A stretch of 64,000 bases of DNA from Haemaphysalis longicornis (GCA_013339765.2 JABSTR010003113.1:1-64000); one strand, 5' to 3'; positions 1 through 11,169 are shown, counted from the first letter of the stretch. Notes: generated by a model not told the origin, from the sequence alone. Numbers and translations: made by a program.

Positions 1-300
1 CTATTCGCCTTTCTGTTACGGCAGACCGTGATTTTCCCAGTTCTGCCTAATGCTGTATTATTCAACGTTATTTAACTGTTTGCGCAGGCTCGACAGTTCT
101 TCAGCTTGACCTGCTACGGTGGCTTTCAAGGCATGAACCTTATCTTGCAGTTGACCAATAGTGGCCTGTTGCGCAGTAGCAGTAGCTACGACTTCATCGT
201 ACTCTTCCGAAACAAAGTTAACTATTTCGTTAACGGAGTCGACTGATTTTCGAAGAACATCTACAGTTGATTTGAGTTGCAGAAGCTCATCAACTTTGAG
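1..300 (-). pseudogene. LINE ORF1 relic (coiled coil, start of RRM-like domain)
   Basis: Read on the minus strand, positions 300 down to about 70 encode a heptad-rich coiled coil (leucine, valine and glutamine rich). It runs into a stretch equivalent to the EQYS-x-R-x-N-x-E-x-x-GLP signature that opens the RRM-like domain of LINE ORF1 proteins. The Gln codon in this signature has become TAA. The ORF1p family is an RNA-binding, trimerising chaperone of retrotransposon RNA. The fragment continues beyond the left edge of the window. It is decayed and not expected to be functional. It is adjacent to, but in a different coding state from, the LINE at 380-3,640, so it is probably a separate insertion. 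Confidence 0.6.
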
Positions 301-353
301 AACACAGCTTTACACATCAACTTTGACACATCAGCTTTGAGAACACAGCTTTA
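286..353. repeat. Short imperfect tandem repeat
   Basis: The segments 'catcaactttga', 'acatcaactttga', 'acatcagctttga' and 'gaacacagcttta' recur between about 286 and 353. They form an imperfect direct repeat with a unit of roughly 13-30 bases. It lies at the junction between the ORF1 relic on its left and the LINE RT relic on its right. It may be slippage at an old insertion junction. No function is implied. Confidence 0.5.
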
Positions 354-389
354 AGGTCTCTCTTGTCGGGGACAGTGGATCGGCTTGAC

Positions 390-1390
390 TGGTGATGGTT
401 GATAGAGGACGCAGTCGTCTGCAAATATTCGAATTTTGTTAGTAATGCCTTGCGGAAGGTCATTGATGTATATCAGGTAAAAGTAGGGGACCAAGTACTC
501 TTCCTTGATGAACACCAAAAAAGGACGGGAGAAGTTCTAGATCGTGCGTTGTTTATAATGACAAACTGTTTTTATTACTGAGGAAATATTAATCCAGGAT
601 AAGACGAAAGGGTCAACGTTAAGCAATGAAAGTTTGCTCATTAGGTGGCGATGTCAAACTTTGTTAAATGCTTTTTCAAAGTCGAGGAAAATGGCATCGG
701 TTGAATATTTTGGTCGAGATTTGTATGCAATTCATGATGAAGGAGGGAAGGTTGCGTTTCGCAGGACATGCCTTTCCGAAAACCATGTTATGAAAGGGGA
801 TGAAAGCTGTACTGTTCCAGGTGATTGATATGGTGGGTGAATAAAATATGCTACATAATTCTTGATTGAACACTTGTTAGAGATATGGGTCTGTAGTTTT
901 ATGGGGATGTTTATTTGTCACTCCTAAATAATAGAGTGATTTTACCCACATGCCAATCCTCGGTATGTCCCGATGAAAGTGACTGAGAGAAAAGTGATGC
1001 TGAGGCAGAACTAATTAACAGATTCGTATTTTTATATTTTGATGTAAGTCATGTCCATCGATCCACTTGAATGTTTTAACTTGTTGTTAATTATGTTAAA
1101 TATGCCGTTCGCGGAAATGACGATGGGTAACATGTGATGTGGTATGGCAATTTCAGTATTGCAAGCTACGTTAGGTTGAGTGAATCAATCGTGAAAACAG
1201 AACAAAGAGACGCTGTTTAAGGGTATCAGCCGCATCTACGTCGCCCAATGATGGATCATCGTGCGACCTGATGGTGGCTTGATGTGGGCGGTAAGGTTGG
1301 CTACCGACGTTTATCGTTTTCCAAAATTTTTTAGATTCACTTTTGAGGATGCCTGGAAGCTTTTTCGAAAAAAAAGTCTTGTTTAGCATT
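390..1390 (-). pseudogene. LINE ORF2: reverse transcriptase relic
   Basis: Minus-strand translation in mixed frames shows FFSKKLPGILKSESKKFWKTIN (1,389-1,300), an RT N-terminal stretch with IVISANGIFNIINN (about 1,120-1,080), motif A as DAIFLDFEKAF (about 690-650), motif B/C spacer VLGPLL and LIYINDLPQGI, and the catalytic motif FADD at 414-425. At least two frameshifts and an in-frame stop after motif A show it is inactive. RT copies element RNA at the nicked chromosome. Confidence 0.75.
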
Positions 1391-1435
1391 CTGAATGGTA
1401 ACTGAAAGGTGTCTAATGGCGTTAGAGTACCCCTT

Positions 1436-2331
1436 CTATAAACATGACTGGTTTTTAGCCTTTGCTAATCTAAACTGGCGCTTTTCCTGGTTTGTTAGTT
1501 TTATTATTGAGTTGTTAAACCATGGGGCCGATACTTTCTTTCTGATGGTGATACTCGGTACGAAAGTTTCTCTTAGTTGGTTTGATTTATCGACTAACAA
1601 CTTCCAATTCATTTCAACCGAACGGCTGTCAAATTCCCGTTCGTATTCAGTGTAAAATTGATCGAACTGGGCGTTTCTTATTTCGTAATTACCGTGGTCG
1701 TATAGTTTTATCCGTTTTTGCTGTAGGTTTGTCTTCTGTAAAAGTAAAACCAAAAGACGCGAGGATAATTTTGTGATCGCTTATTTCTTTTAGGTAATGG
1801 ACAGACTCTAGCTGCTTAGCTGCTTGGGTCGGACATAACAATGAGGTCTAATATGTTAGAACTTTGTAAAGCTTCTCTTGTGGCCTGAGTAATTACTTGG
1901 GTTAACTGGTAGTTTTGCAAACAGGCTAACAATTTACTGCATTTACCAGAGCTAGGAGGAAACAAGTTCTGCCAGTTTATTGTTGGATAGTTAAAGTCCC
2001 CGCAAATTACGAACTTCGCACTGGGATACGCTTTGTGTTGGGTATCGAGGGTGTGGATAAAGTTTGTGATAAGTGTTTGATCTGATTTCGGAGCACGGTA
2101 GAGAACACCTAGAATTATTAGACTATGAGAACGTTCGCAAGCCACAAAATGGGCTTCCAAGAAAATATTGCTATTAACTCCAGAATGTCGGATAGTGCGC
2201 TTTATGGAGAGTGACACGCTACCACTTCGATTCGATAAACGGTCACAGAGATGCAATGTGAAATCGGAAAAGAATGACAGAACTTCGGTATCTTTAATGG
2301 AAGGTGAAATCCATGTCTCGGTTGACATCAC
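1436..2331 (-). pseudogene. LINE ORF2: APE endonuclease and linker relic
   Basis: 2,331-1,816 encodes about 171 residues of an apurinic-endonuclease-like domain: SETWISPS at the start, then VLYRAPKS, then ICGDFNYPTINW (the GDFN catalytic motif), then the N-x-LDLI motif. The C-terminal SDH motif is lost at the break near 1,816. 1,753-1,436 is in another frame and carries the Trp-Phe-Asn-rich linker (APWFNNSIIKL) that joins endonuclease and RT in CR1-type ORF2 proteins. The enzyme would nick target DNA for target-primed reverse transcription. It is broken here by a frameshift. Confidence 0.75.
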
Positions 2332-2755
2332 AATGTCAAAATTACACGATTGAATTAGGGTGCATTTTTTCCTGTTGCTTTCGCATGATGCTGCGTATGT
2401 TGGTGTACAGGATAGAAAAATCTACGGCATTTGTATCATTTGAACGATGGTTTCTGATGTGGCGAACGGATGAAGGGGCTATAGATAATGCTGATTCGTT
2501 GCGGAATGGCTACCTATCACTTCAGTGAAAGAGCGTTCAATTTTCTTGGGCTACACTGTAAAGGGTATCGTTTAGCTTGACATCATTCCATATTAAAGAT
2601 TCGTTTGTTTTAAACGGAGAAAAGTTAACAGTTATTGGACTCTGTTTCCCCGGCTGAAGTTTCTCAATTTGGTGTGCTCTTTCGATGTCGTTTGTTTGTA
2701 TGTCAATTTTAAGATGCTTCCTACAAATGTGGGTAACTAGTTTTTCGCTGTCTTC

Positions 2756-3307
2756 CTATGTTTCTTCTTGCATTTCGGGAATTCCGTAAAAGAGAAGGTT
2801 GCAGCGACGCGACCTGTCTTCGCCATCATTGAGCCCATCTTCCACGTTGTAGAGGTGGTTTGCTGTAACGCTTGCTGATTTATTCAGATCTTCTAAGCGC
2901 GTACGAATTTCCGGAATTGAAAAGCACGTTTCCTCAGTTTTTGCGATGCGTTTTATTAGGTCCTTCATTGTTGCTTCAGTTGTGGTTAGTCGTTCGTTTA
3001 TTGCCTTACGTGCTGAAAGGATTTAAGCCTGGCCTTCTTGGAGTTTGGTTAGAAGTGCGTGAATTGTATGGTACGTTTGGCTGCTTGTGGTATGTGTTCA
3101 GGGGCCAAGGTTTACCTCTATGTCACCTTTGAGCAGTAACAGTTTCAGGACAATATTTGCAGAATTTGAAATGTGAAGTACGACACAACACAGACATTGT
3201 GGGCATGGCAGCTGTACCAAAAAACGATTGCAAGTCTTTTTCGCGTAAAGGGAGTCAGACGAACGTACTTGCACAATGAACGCAAACGGTGTCAGTGAAA
3301 GCTGCAT
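2756..3307 (-). pseudogene. LINE ORF1 with decayed 2A-like motif
   Basis: The 5' part (3,307-3,098) encodes 69 residues ending in LLLLKGDIEVNLGP followed by a TGA stop. The canonical 2A signature is D-V/I-E-x-N-P-G-P. The only mismatch in this signature is Pro to Leu, which a single CCT to CTT change explains. The downstream part (2,968-2,756) has an alpha-helical segment and the RRCNLLFYGIPE motif of ORF1 RNA-binding proteins. In the intact ancestor the 2A would have released a short leader peptide from ORF1p co-translationally. The stop, the substitution and the frame breaks make it a pseudogene. Confidence 0.6.
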
Positions 3308-3640
3308 GTTGGCACAGCTGTCAAGCCCACGAAGTGGCGGCTGCGGTGCACGGTCTTTTATATCCCGTTGATTTGCTGATGTCGTTGATGGGGGTGCTGC
3401 CTATATTTTAAGGGATACTGTAGGAGGGGGAAGCTGGGGACATCTGCCGGCGCTGGGGAATCAGTGATGCGGCGTCTGGCAACCCGAACAAGCGTAGGTC
3501 GATACGGGGTTGAAGAAATTGTCGAAGAGCGCGTTTCGGCATGCATTAGCAAGAACCTGCGCAAAGAACGCAAACGGTGTCAGTGAAAGCTGCACGTTGG
3601 CACAGCTGTCAAGCCCTCTGTGGAGGCTGTGGATTACGTG
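3245..3640 (-). repeat. Duplicated 5'UTR segment of the minus-strand LINE
   Basis: About 60 bases beginning 'cgcaaacggtgtcagtgaaa' at about 3,279 recur nearly identically at about 3,569. The matching stretch runs through 'gttggcacagctgtcaagcc'. The period is about 290 bases. The two copies sit just upstream of the ORF1 leader (minus-strand sense). They look like tandem 5'UTR monomers, an arrangement also present in the plus-strand CR1-like LINE at 14,285. Confidence 0.6.
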
Positions 3641-4164
3641 TAGGCCAAAACTACTCTTGCTGCTTGAGGCTTGTAGAGATCGATTGAGCAGATGTGAGTG
3701 CGCGAAATGAGTGTGACCCATCCATACCGCAGCCAAGACGACTTCTGTGATTCTGTATCGTGACGGTGGTGCATCAGGTCGAGTGCGTATTCATTTCGCG
3801 TAGTTTGTTGTGTGTGTTCTCTCCAGTTTTACCTGCCCTGTATCAGAACGTGTTGTCTGATTTACGGATTGAGATAGGTGTAGGATACTGTTATGTGAAC
3901 TGTATTCGTGTGTGCAGCACACTCCATTTCAACCGCGGGGTTCTCCCCGGCGAACCCACAAAGGCCTGCAATCCAGAATTAGGGAGTTTTGAGTTTTAAA
4001 GCACATAAACACCGAATGGTAAAAAAAACATTGCCAACATCGTTTCTTGTACGCCTTTGAGACAAAAATAACCGCCTAACGTTCTGTGAACTTGTATAAA
4101 TATTGGACCATAGAAAAAGTTTCAGAATAGATATATTACCACATAAAATACCGCAAGCAGCCGT
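3641..4164. other. Unassigned sequence between two LINEs
   Basis: No coding similarity, RNA gene or clear repeat was seen. The short open frames have no recognisable domain. The right end is the target site into which I-clade LINE copy A inserted. Confidence 0.5.
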
Positions 4165-4177
4165 AAGTCTAAACAAT
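4165..4177. repeat. Target-site duplication, left, of LINE copy A
   Basis: AAGTCTAAACAAT directly precedes the first base of the element. It matches 11,339-11,351 at 12 of 13 positions. LINE insertion by target-primed reverse transcription makes duplications of this size. Confidence 0.85.
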
Positions 4178-4380
4178 CCCCCGCACGGGGCACCTTGAGT
4201 AATCTTGGTGACGGTACTGGCGATACCGCGGACCCCGAGCCCCCCAACATAAGCTGTGACCTACCGTGGTGACGTGCTTTTAAGGTGAAGGGTAGAAACC
4301 TCTACCGGTGGCCGTCGGAGCCTTGGTCAAGCTCCGGCCGATGGGCTCCCTGCCTGTCTACCAGGCAGGGAGCTCCGGGA
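4178..4380 (+). promoter_or_regulatory. LINE copy A 5'UTR with terminal palindrome and hairpins
   Basis: The element starts with the palindrome CCCCGCACGGGG. Further in, CGGAGC...GCTCCG can pair across a 9-base loop. GCTCCCTGCCTG at 4,345-4,356 pairs perfectly with CAGGCAGGGAGC at 4,362-4,373 around a 5-base loop. Copy B keeps all three, and its one stem change (C to T) leaves a G-U wobble. The 5'UTR of I-type LINEs usually carries an internal promoter. Structured leaders could serve translation or RNP assembly, but that role is inferred. Confidence 0.6.
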
Positions 4381-4491
4381 CCTCTTTGACTACCAGGGTA
4401 AGGTCAAGAAGAAAGTACCACCCGTCTCCTGCTTTTTCCTATGCCATATGGATAATTCACCCCCCCCCAGACGTGATCGGCCCCGAAAAGG

Positions 4492-5805
4492 GCCCGCACC
4501 GAAGTTTCCTTTCCATCCCTTCCAACAATCCACATTCCGAAACCTGACAACTATCCTCGATTCTTGGTTATCGAGGCAGTTGACAAAACAAACCCTGTTT
4601 CTTCCATGTCCGTATTCTTGATCACTAAGTTCCTGGAAGGCATCCTCGGAAAATCGTTCGATGCTAAGAAACTCCGTACCGGTGAAGTCCTAGTCAACGT
4701 CAAGACGCAGCAACAAGCAACTAACCTCCTGTCGCAAACCTGCATGGCAGATCTGGCCATCAGAGTCACTCCCCATCGTAGCCTCAACAGCTCTCAGGGT
4801 GTGATTTCGGAGACCGATTTGTTGAATGAGACCGAAGCTGATCTGTTGGAAGGCCTGAAAGATCAGGGTGTAACTGCAGTGAGGCGTATCACCATCAGAC
4901 GAGACAAGCAGGAAATCCCCACAAAGCATATAATCTTGACTTTCAACAGCTCCACACTTCCTGAATCCATTAAGGCAGGCTTCATCTCGTGCTCCGTCCG
5001 AGCGTACATCCCGAATCAGCGTCGATGCTACAAGTGCCAGCGGTTCGGGCATGGTAATAACTCGTGCCGGGGCCAGCCAACCTGCGCTAAATGTGCCCAA
5101 CACCATCTCACTGATGACTGTTCATCCAATCAATTGCTCTGTGCCAATTGCCAAGGACCTCACGCTGCATATTCCCGAACCTGCGAGCGGTTCAAGCTTG
5201 AGAAGAAATAATAAACATCAAGGTCACGGAAAACATCACATCCCCAGAGGCGCGAAAAAGGTTTGCCTCTTTCCCCCTGGGGAGGTACGCCGACGCAGCT
5301 CGCCGGGGGGCGGAGCGGCGTCTGGTTTCGGCGGGGACCCAGTACCGCGAGTCGGACTTGGTCCTGCCCCCGGCCCCCCCCTGGGTTGCCTCTGGCAGCC
5401 CAACCCCCCTCCGCACCGCTCGCTGAGCCAGCAGCGGTTGTGGTGGCAACCTCTTCCGTCGGGACCGGTGCCGCTCCCGTCCCTGCCTCCCCATCCTCCA
5501 GTGCGTTGGAGGGTGCCATGGACACCACGGGCTCCGCACCGGCTCCCACTGCCACCGCACCGCCCGTGCCACTTCTGGTGCCTCCGATACCTGCGGCGGT
5601 GGCGGGTCAAACGAAAGGCCCTCGAAGGGGGGCCAAGTCAGGGGGGCTCGGTTTGACGGGTACACCCAGGACATCAGCCGACGAGATGGACGTCGTGCCA
5701 TTCTTGCCTGCAACGCAGCGCATGGATCGGCCTCCGACGTCCACGCCTACAGAAAGGCCCAGAAAGCCCAATCCAAGAGTCGCAGCCCCAAAAGACGACA
5801 CATAA
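4492..5805 (+). pseudogene. LINE copy A ORF1 (gag-like, three zinc knuckles)
   Basis: The frame is open from upstream of 4,492. The nearest conserved start shared with copy B is the FLVIE stretch at about 4,561, and no clear ATG decides the start. About 160 residues of globular domain precede three CCHC-type knuckles: CYKCQRFGHGNNSC, CAKCAQHHLTDDC and CANCQGPHAAYSRTC. A stop at 5,211 and frame changes follow. The proline/alanine-rich tail then continues in another frame to 5,805. Knuckle-bearing ORF1 proteins bind element RNA and form the transposition RNP. Copy B has the same architecture through to 47,560, so the breaks here are secondary. Confidence 0.8.
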
Positions 5806-5849
5806 ACATACACATTCCAGTAGCTCTCACACAAAATAATGGGAAGAGA

Positions 5850-7238
5850 AACATAGTTCAATGAACTGCAGAGGCCTTCCTGAATAATCTTGACGACGTG
5901 CATGAGATTCTGTACGCCAATCAGCCAAGTTTAATGTGTGTCCAGGAAACACATCTGAATTCCAAGCACACAAATTTCTTGAATAGTTACCTGGTATACA
6001 GAAAAGACAGGGTTGGCTGCACACACTCTTCTGGCGGTGTGGCCATAATCGCCCGCAAATCCTTAGCATGCTACCCTGTCACCTTGAACACCGTCCTTGA
6101 GGCTGTAGCAATACGCCTAATAATATTTAATAGGTTGATAACGGTATGCTCCATATACATTCCTCCTGATGTTACACTTTTGAGCTCAGACTTCGAGGCA
6201 CTGGTTGACCAGCTGCCCATAACCGTACATTCTAACAGGCGACCGTAATGCTCAGAATTCTCTTTGGGGCTCTTCTTGTACGAATGCCCGGGGTCGCCTG
6301 AAAGAGAGGTTTCTTACATCCTCTGGAGCATGCCTTTTCAACAATAAACAGCCTACATATCACAACATAGGACACAACACATACTCATCTCTTGACTTGG
6401 CTATTGGCTCCGCAGTTCTCTTTCCTCTTCTCGAGTGGGGTGTGGGAACTGACCCATATGGCAGTGACCACTTCCCCACCTCACTTACATATATAGGTAA
6501 AGGCCCAAGCAGTTCATCTTCCCATAATAGGTTCAATGAAGCACGAGCTAACTGGAATACATTTACAGAGACAACCAAACTACACCACACATCCATAGGA
6601 CACCTACACGTTGAAGAAGCTACCCAACTACTCACGGCGCACATCCTCGACGCCGCCGAAAAGTCCATTCCCCACGCCTCTGGTGCCCCGCGCAACCAGC
6701 GGAGCCCGTGGTGGAATGAGGACTGTAGGCGGCCGCGGGAGGCCCAGAACAAGGCGTGGGGTATCCTCCGTCGGTACCCCACGTCGGGTAACCTCATTTT
6801 GCTCAAACGGGCCAAGGCGTTCGGAAAACGTGTGCGCCGTGAGGCAAAATGAGAGAGTTGGCGCACCTTCCTTACATCCATTAACTCATACACAGACGCA
6901 CGCAAGGTATGGACAAGAATACGCAAACTTAAAGGACAACATACACTTAGCCTGCCCCTGGTCAGTACAACAGGGGAACCACTCGAAGACCAGGCTAACA
7001 CACTCGTACAACACTTTCAACACGAGTCCAGCTCTGCACACTACACAAACACTTTCTTGAAACACAAAGCCTCTTGTGAAAAGAAGTCCCTACGCGACAA
7101 CAACAAATCACAGACTTCTTACAACTCCCTGTTTTCACTACATGAACTGAGGGCTGCTCTAAGCACGTGTAAACCCTCAGCTCCAGGCCCAGACAACATC
7201 ACATACACAATGTTACAACACTTACACGCAGACACAAA
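5850..7238 (+). pseudogene. LINE copy A ORF2, endonuclease and RT N-terminus
   Basis: Mixed frames encode an APE endonuclease: NCRGLP at the start, MCVQETHLNS, SGGVAIIAR, SIYIPP, and YGSDHFP near 6,460, with SDH as the catalytic C-terminal motif. The GDLN equivalent lies at the frame break near 6,240. The connecting region runs to 6,852 and ends at TGA, where copy B has CGA (Arg). It then continues through LHELRAALSTCKPSAPGPDNITY, the start of the RT domain, up to the nested insertion at about 7,240. Confidence 0.8.
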
Positions 7239-7262
7239 CTCTATCGCAAACTCTATCGCGCA

Positions 7263-8045
7263 GTGGGATCACAGGCGGACTGCGCCCAGCTTCAACGCGA
7301 CGTACAAGCAATCTCCCTCTGGTGCAAAACTAACTACTTAGATTTGAATCCATTGAAGACCGTTGCAATTACATACACTCGAAAAACCTCTCCTTTAACC
7401 TTCCCATACCACCTCGACTCTCTGACGATAAGAAGAGTAAGCGAAACACGTGATTTGGGCGTTCTGATGGATTCGAAACTACGATTCACACCGCATGTAA
7501 ACTACCTCGCACGCTCATCTCTTCGGACTTTGGGCGCTATCTCTCGTGCAACAAGGGACTTCTCAGGAGGTTCGTGTTTCCTTGCTCTGTACAAAGCCCT
7601 TGTACTCCCAAAGCTGGAGTTTGCATCGGCAGTCTGGAACTGCATGAGTGCGTCGTCGTCTTTGCGCTTGGAAAGGGTTCAGAAAAGGTTCACGCGCATC
7701 TTCTCTCGCCGCTACACCCTACACGAGAAATACGCTTACAAGGATGTCATCAAGCGGCTGAAGCTCGAAGAACTGCAATCTAGACGCACAAACCGCGATT
7801 TAGTGTTTTTGTTCAAGTGTATCCACTCCAGATTCGACAGCCCGAAATTAGTGAGCTCTGTTCGGCTAAGGGCACCAATTCGAGCTCTCCGCCCCCACCT
7901 TTGCTTTGATGTGACCACCTCAGAGATGCTGTCTCCAGTGTGCCGTGTGCAACGTGTGTACAATGATGACTTTCGTGCATCTTTGGACGTCTTTTCCGGC
8001 AATGTTAACTCTTTTAAACGCGCCCTGAAAAATGCATGCATTTGA
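7263..8045 (+). pseudogene. LINE ORF2 C-terminal fragment (RT thumb and tail)
   Basis: 260 uninterrupted codons begin with the RT thumb region (NYLDLNPLKT, then RDLGVLMDSKLRF). They continue through LYKALVLPKLEFASAVWN, the RVQKRF basic stretch, and the LQSRRTNRDLVFLFKCI-x-H motif common to Jockey-superfamily and CR1-like LINE C-termini. The frame has no ATG start because the element is 5'-truncated, and it ends normally. The intact frame suggests a younger insertion than the host LINE, as nesting requires. No catalytic activity is expected. Confidence 0.75.
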
Positions 8046-8479
8046 AGCCGCTGTTGCCCATTCAGTATGGTATAGAAGTTATCTCGTGTTCGTCGTGTTT
8101 CCGTTCCCTTCCCATTTTCTACACTTGCACCGTTTGCCGTACACATACTCCCGTGCACCTATGTATGTGTTTCGCAGGTGTGTGTGCATGCATGCATGTG
8201 CGCATTTGCCTGCACTTGTTCACCTTCACATGCACCCGCGTGGGCATGCGTGTATGTATGTTTTGTTTGCACTCACGAGCGTATGTGCCGTGCATACATA
8301 TAAATTTTGCTTTATATGTACTTATTACCAGTATCCATGTTCCCCAGTAAGTTACGACGGTGGATTGTACTGAACTTGCGTGTATGCCAATGTACTTTGT
8401 AGTATACCTTGTCACAAGCCCTGTCTCAGCGCGTGCTAATGTACCTGACTGTAATCTCAATTCCTTAAATGTATACATT

Positions 8480-8685
<206 letters not shown>

Positions 8686-8849
8686 TGGTACTATGTACTT
8701 TGTGATCCCTGCACTTCATAACCAGTCTCCATGTTTTACCGTTTGTTTATCTGTGTGTCGCCCTGTCCTTTTTGTGTGCACCACCCAAGAAGGCCTAGTG
8801 CTGTTGGTGGGCACCACCCAATAAACAATAAACAATAAACAATAAACAC

Positions 8850-10033
8850 TTCTACATCTATTTAATAAAATATGGCTTTCGGGGCACATCCCAAAGTCTA
8901 GGAGGGAGGCCATAGTAGTGGCTTTTTTGAAGGAGGGAAAGGACCCATCGTCCCCCTCAAGTTACTGTCCTCTGTCCTATAGCCCTGACGAGCTGCCTGT
9001 GCAAGCTCTTCGAGAAGATGATCAATCGCAGGCTGGTGTACTTCCTTGAGTACAACGGTCTTCTCGAGAGCTGCCAGGCAGGCTTCAGGGCGGGGCGCTC
9101 CACCAATGATCAGCTTGTTGCATTGGAATCCTACATAAAAGATGCCTTCATTCACAAACAGTTTTGCATTACAGTCTTCTTTGATATGGAAAAGGCCTAC
9201 GACACGGCATGGCGATACGGCATCTTGAGGGACTTGAAGTCATTCGGTGTTGCGGGCAACATGCTTAGCACTCTTTCTAGCTGCATGTCTGTACGAACTT
9301 TCCGTGTAAGAATTGGTAGTGCACTTTCTAATGTACATGATCAGGAAAATGGAGTGCCTCAAGGAGGTGTATTGTGCTGCACACTCTTCATAGTAAAGAT
9401 GAACTCACTCCGTAAGGCCTTGCCACCAACCATTTCTTCTTCAGTTTATGTAGATGATGTCCAATATCTTTTAAATCATGTAATATGTCAATCTGTGAAC
9501 GGCAAGTCCAGCTCGGCGTGAACAAACTTGCTGGCTGGGCGGACACAAACGGCTTTAAGCTGAACCCCGTAAAAAGTACTTGCGTTGTGTTCACCCGTGT
9601 TCGCGGGATCCATGTGGACCCTGACATTACTCTAAACGGCGTGTCGATTCCTGTAAAAAAGGAGCACAAGTTTTTAGGCCTAATATTCGACAACAAACTA
9701 ACATTTCTTCCTCATCTGAAAATTCTTAAGCAAAAATGCCTAAAAACTATGAATATCCTTAAAGTTGTCTCTCACCAATCGTACGGTGCAAACAAGCAGC
9801 TACTCCTGCGTCTTTATACCGCACTGGTAGGATCTCGCTTGGACTACGTCAGCGTCCTATATGGGTCTGCAACGAAAACGTCACTTAAAATACTTCACCC
9901 AGTTCTGCATTTGGGGCTTCGCCTTGCTTGTGGTGCCCTTCGCACCGGCCCTGTGGCCTGTATGCAGAGTGCCACAAATGGTCCCTGTATCACCAGAGGA
10001 TATACACTGGCTTGTTGTATGCCTCTAAAATAA
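8850..10033 (+). pseudogene. LINE copy A reverse transcriptase, second part
   Basis: After the nested insertion the RT resumes with the LINE-typical 'SLRPIALTSCLCKLFEKM' region (frame broken near 8,980). It continues with INRRLVYFLEYNGLLESCQAGFRAGRST, motif A FFDMEKAYDTAW, motif B NGVPQGGVL and the catalytic YVDD at 9,448-9,459. A frame change near 9,490 leads into the thumb (GWADTNGFKLNPVKS, HKFLGLIFDNKL). The catalytic residues are intact but the polypeptide is not continuous. Confidence 0.85.
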
Positions 10034-11169
10034 TGTCTCTGACAAATCATCCTCTTAACTCGACCATTCATGATGCATCCTCACAGCAGCTCTTTCTAAA
10101 CCATCCATCTATTCCCAATCCGTTCCCTCTCAGAGTGAGAGCAGAAGCTTCTGAGCTAGCAGTGTCATTTTCATATATCCACAAGATAGCGATCATTGAT
10201 TTTATTGCACCACGACAAGCCAGGGATGTTTCTTGTGACCTGTCCTTTGTGCAGTTCGACAAAAACAGGGCACCAAGGGCAGCTATTATGCAGCATTTCC
10301 TCTTCCTACAGGATAAGTACCAGTGTGCAGAGTTTTACTCCGACGCATCAAAGACAGCTGATGCTGTGTCTTGTGCTGCGCATGGACTGAACTTTAACGT
10401 GGCAAAAAGAATGAACTCCCACAACAGCATTTATACAGCTGAAGCACACGGCATTCTACTTATTTTAGACCACATTGTCCAACATCAAATTCCAAAGTCC
10501 ATAGTTTTTACAGATTCTCTTAGTGTTGTACGTGCACTTTTGTCTAGAAAACGCTCAAAAAATTATGTAATCAATCTTGTTTTTAAGGGCCTTATGGCAG
10601 CATACGCATCAAGTCTTGAAATAACAATATGTTGGGTTCCTGGCAATTGTGGAGTAGCCGTGAATGAAACCGCAGATGAAATGGCCACTGCTGCTACACT
10701 CTTGAATTCATTGGGCATAGGAAGACTGCCGTACGCGGATATGAAGCAACACATCAGGCACCAACTTCACAACACGTGCCAAACACACTGGAGTGAACAG
10801 ACAGATAAGTTACATGTAATAAAACCTCACTTGGGACCATACGCTACTGACTCACACAACAGACACATTGAAGTTACCTTAGCTAGGTTGCGGATAGGCC
10901 ACACACATGTAACACACTCACACCTGATCACTAGCTCTCCAAGACCTGGGTGTAGCAGGTGTGGGGAGGGCCTATCCGTAGTCCACATCCTAATCACATG
11001 CAAGGCACTCGACACAACAAGACACAGACACTTCAAGGAACTATACAGACAACACTTTCCGCTACACCCTTCGTTGTTTTTGGGTGATAATGCCATGGTC
11101 TCTTTGCAACGCGTTTTTAAATATTTGTCTGATGTAAACTTTTTAAACCTCATTTCCTATCATGCGTAA
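9928..11169 (+). pseudogene. LINE copy A RNase H and C-terminal domain
   Basis: A 413-codon frame covers the end of the RT and a complete RNase H domain. It carries the acidic set FYSDAS (Asp), TAEAHG (Glu), FTDSLS (Asp) and ETADEM (Asp). A terminal CSRCGEGLSVVHILITC zinc-finger-like motif follows, as found at the C-terminus of I-clade ORF2 proteins. RNase H removes element RNA during second-strand synthesis. The domain looks chemically intact, but upstream ORF2 is broken. It ends at a normal stop, about 170 bases before the (CAT)n tail. Confidence 0.85.

Larger units (their letters stand above)
380..3640 (-). mobile_element. CR1/L2-like LINE, minus strand, decayed
   Basis: Reading leftward from about 3,640 I find, in order: a duplicated 5'UTR segment, a short N-terminal ORF1 peptide ending in a 2A-like motif, a coiled coil with the RRCNLLFYGIPE motif, an APE endonuclease domain, a linker with the LPGILKS-x-KKFWK pattern, and an RT domain with LDFEKAFN and FADDC. 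This order is typical of CR1/L2-type LINEs. Every reading frame is interrupted and the RT stops abruptly just after FADDC at about 390, so the 3' end is missing. No target-site duplication could be assigned. It is an old, dead copy. Confidence 0.8.

Noticed and set aside
4690..5106. 138-codon minus-strand frame opposite ORF1
   Set aside because: Shadow of the plus-strand ORF1, with no motif.
5160..5713. Four overlapping long frames around 5,160-5,805 as separate genes
   Set aside because: The region is GC- and proline-rich sequence encoding the ORF1 tail, so it stays open in several frames by composition. Only the frame matching copy B is real.
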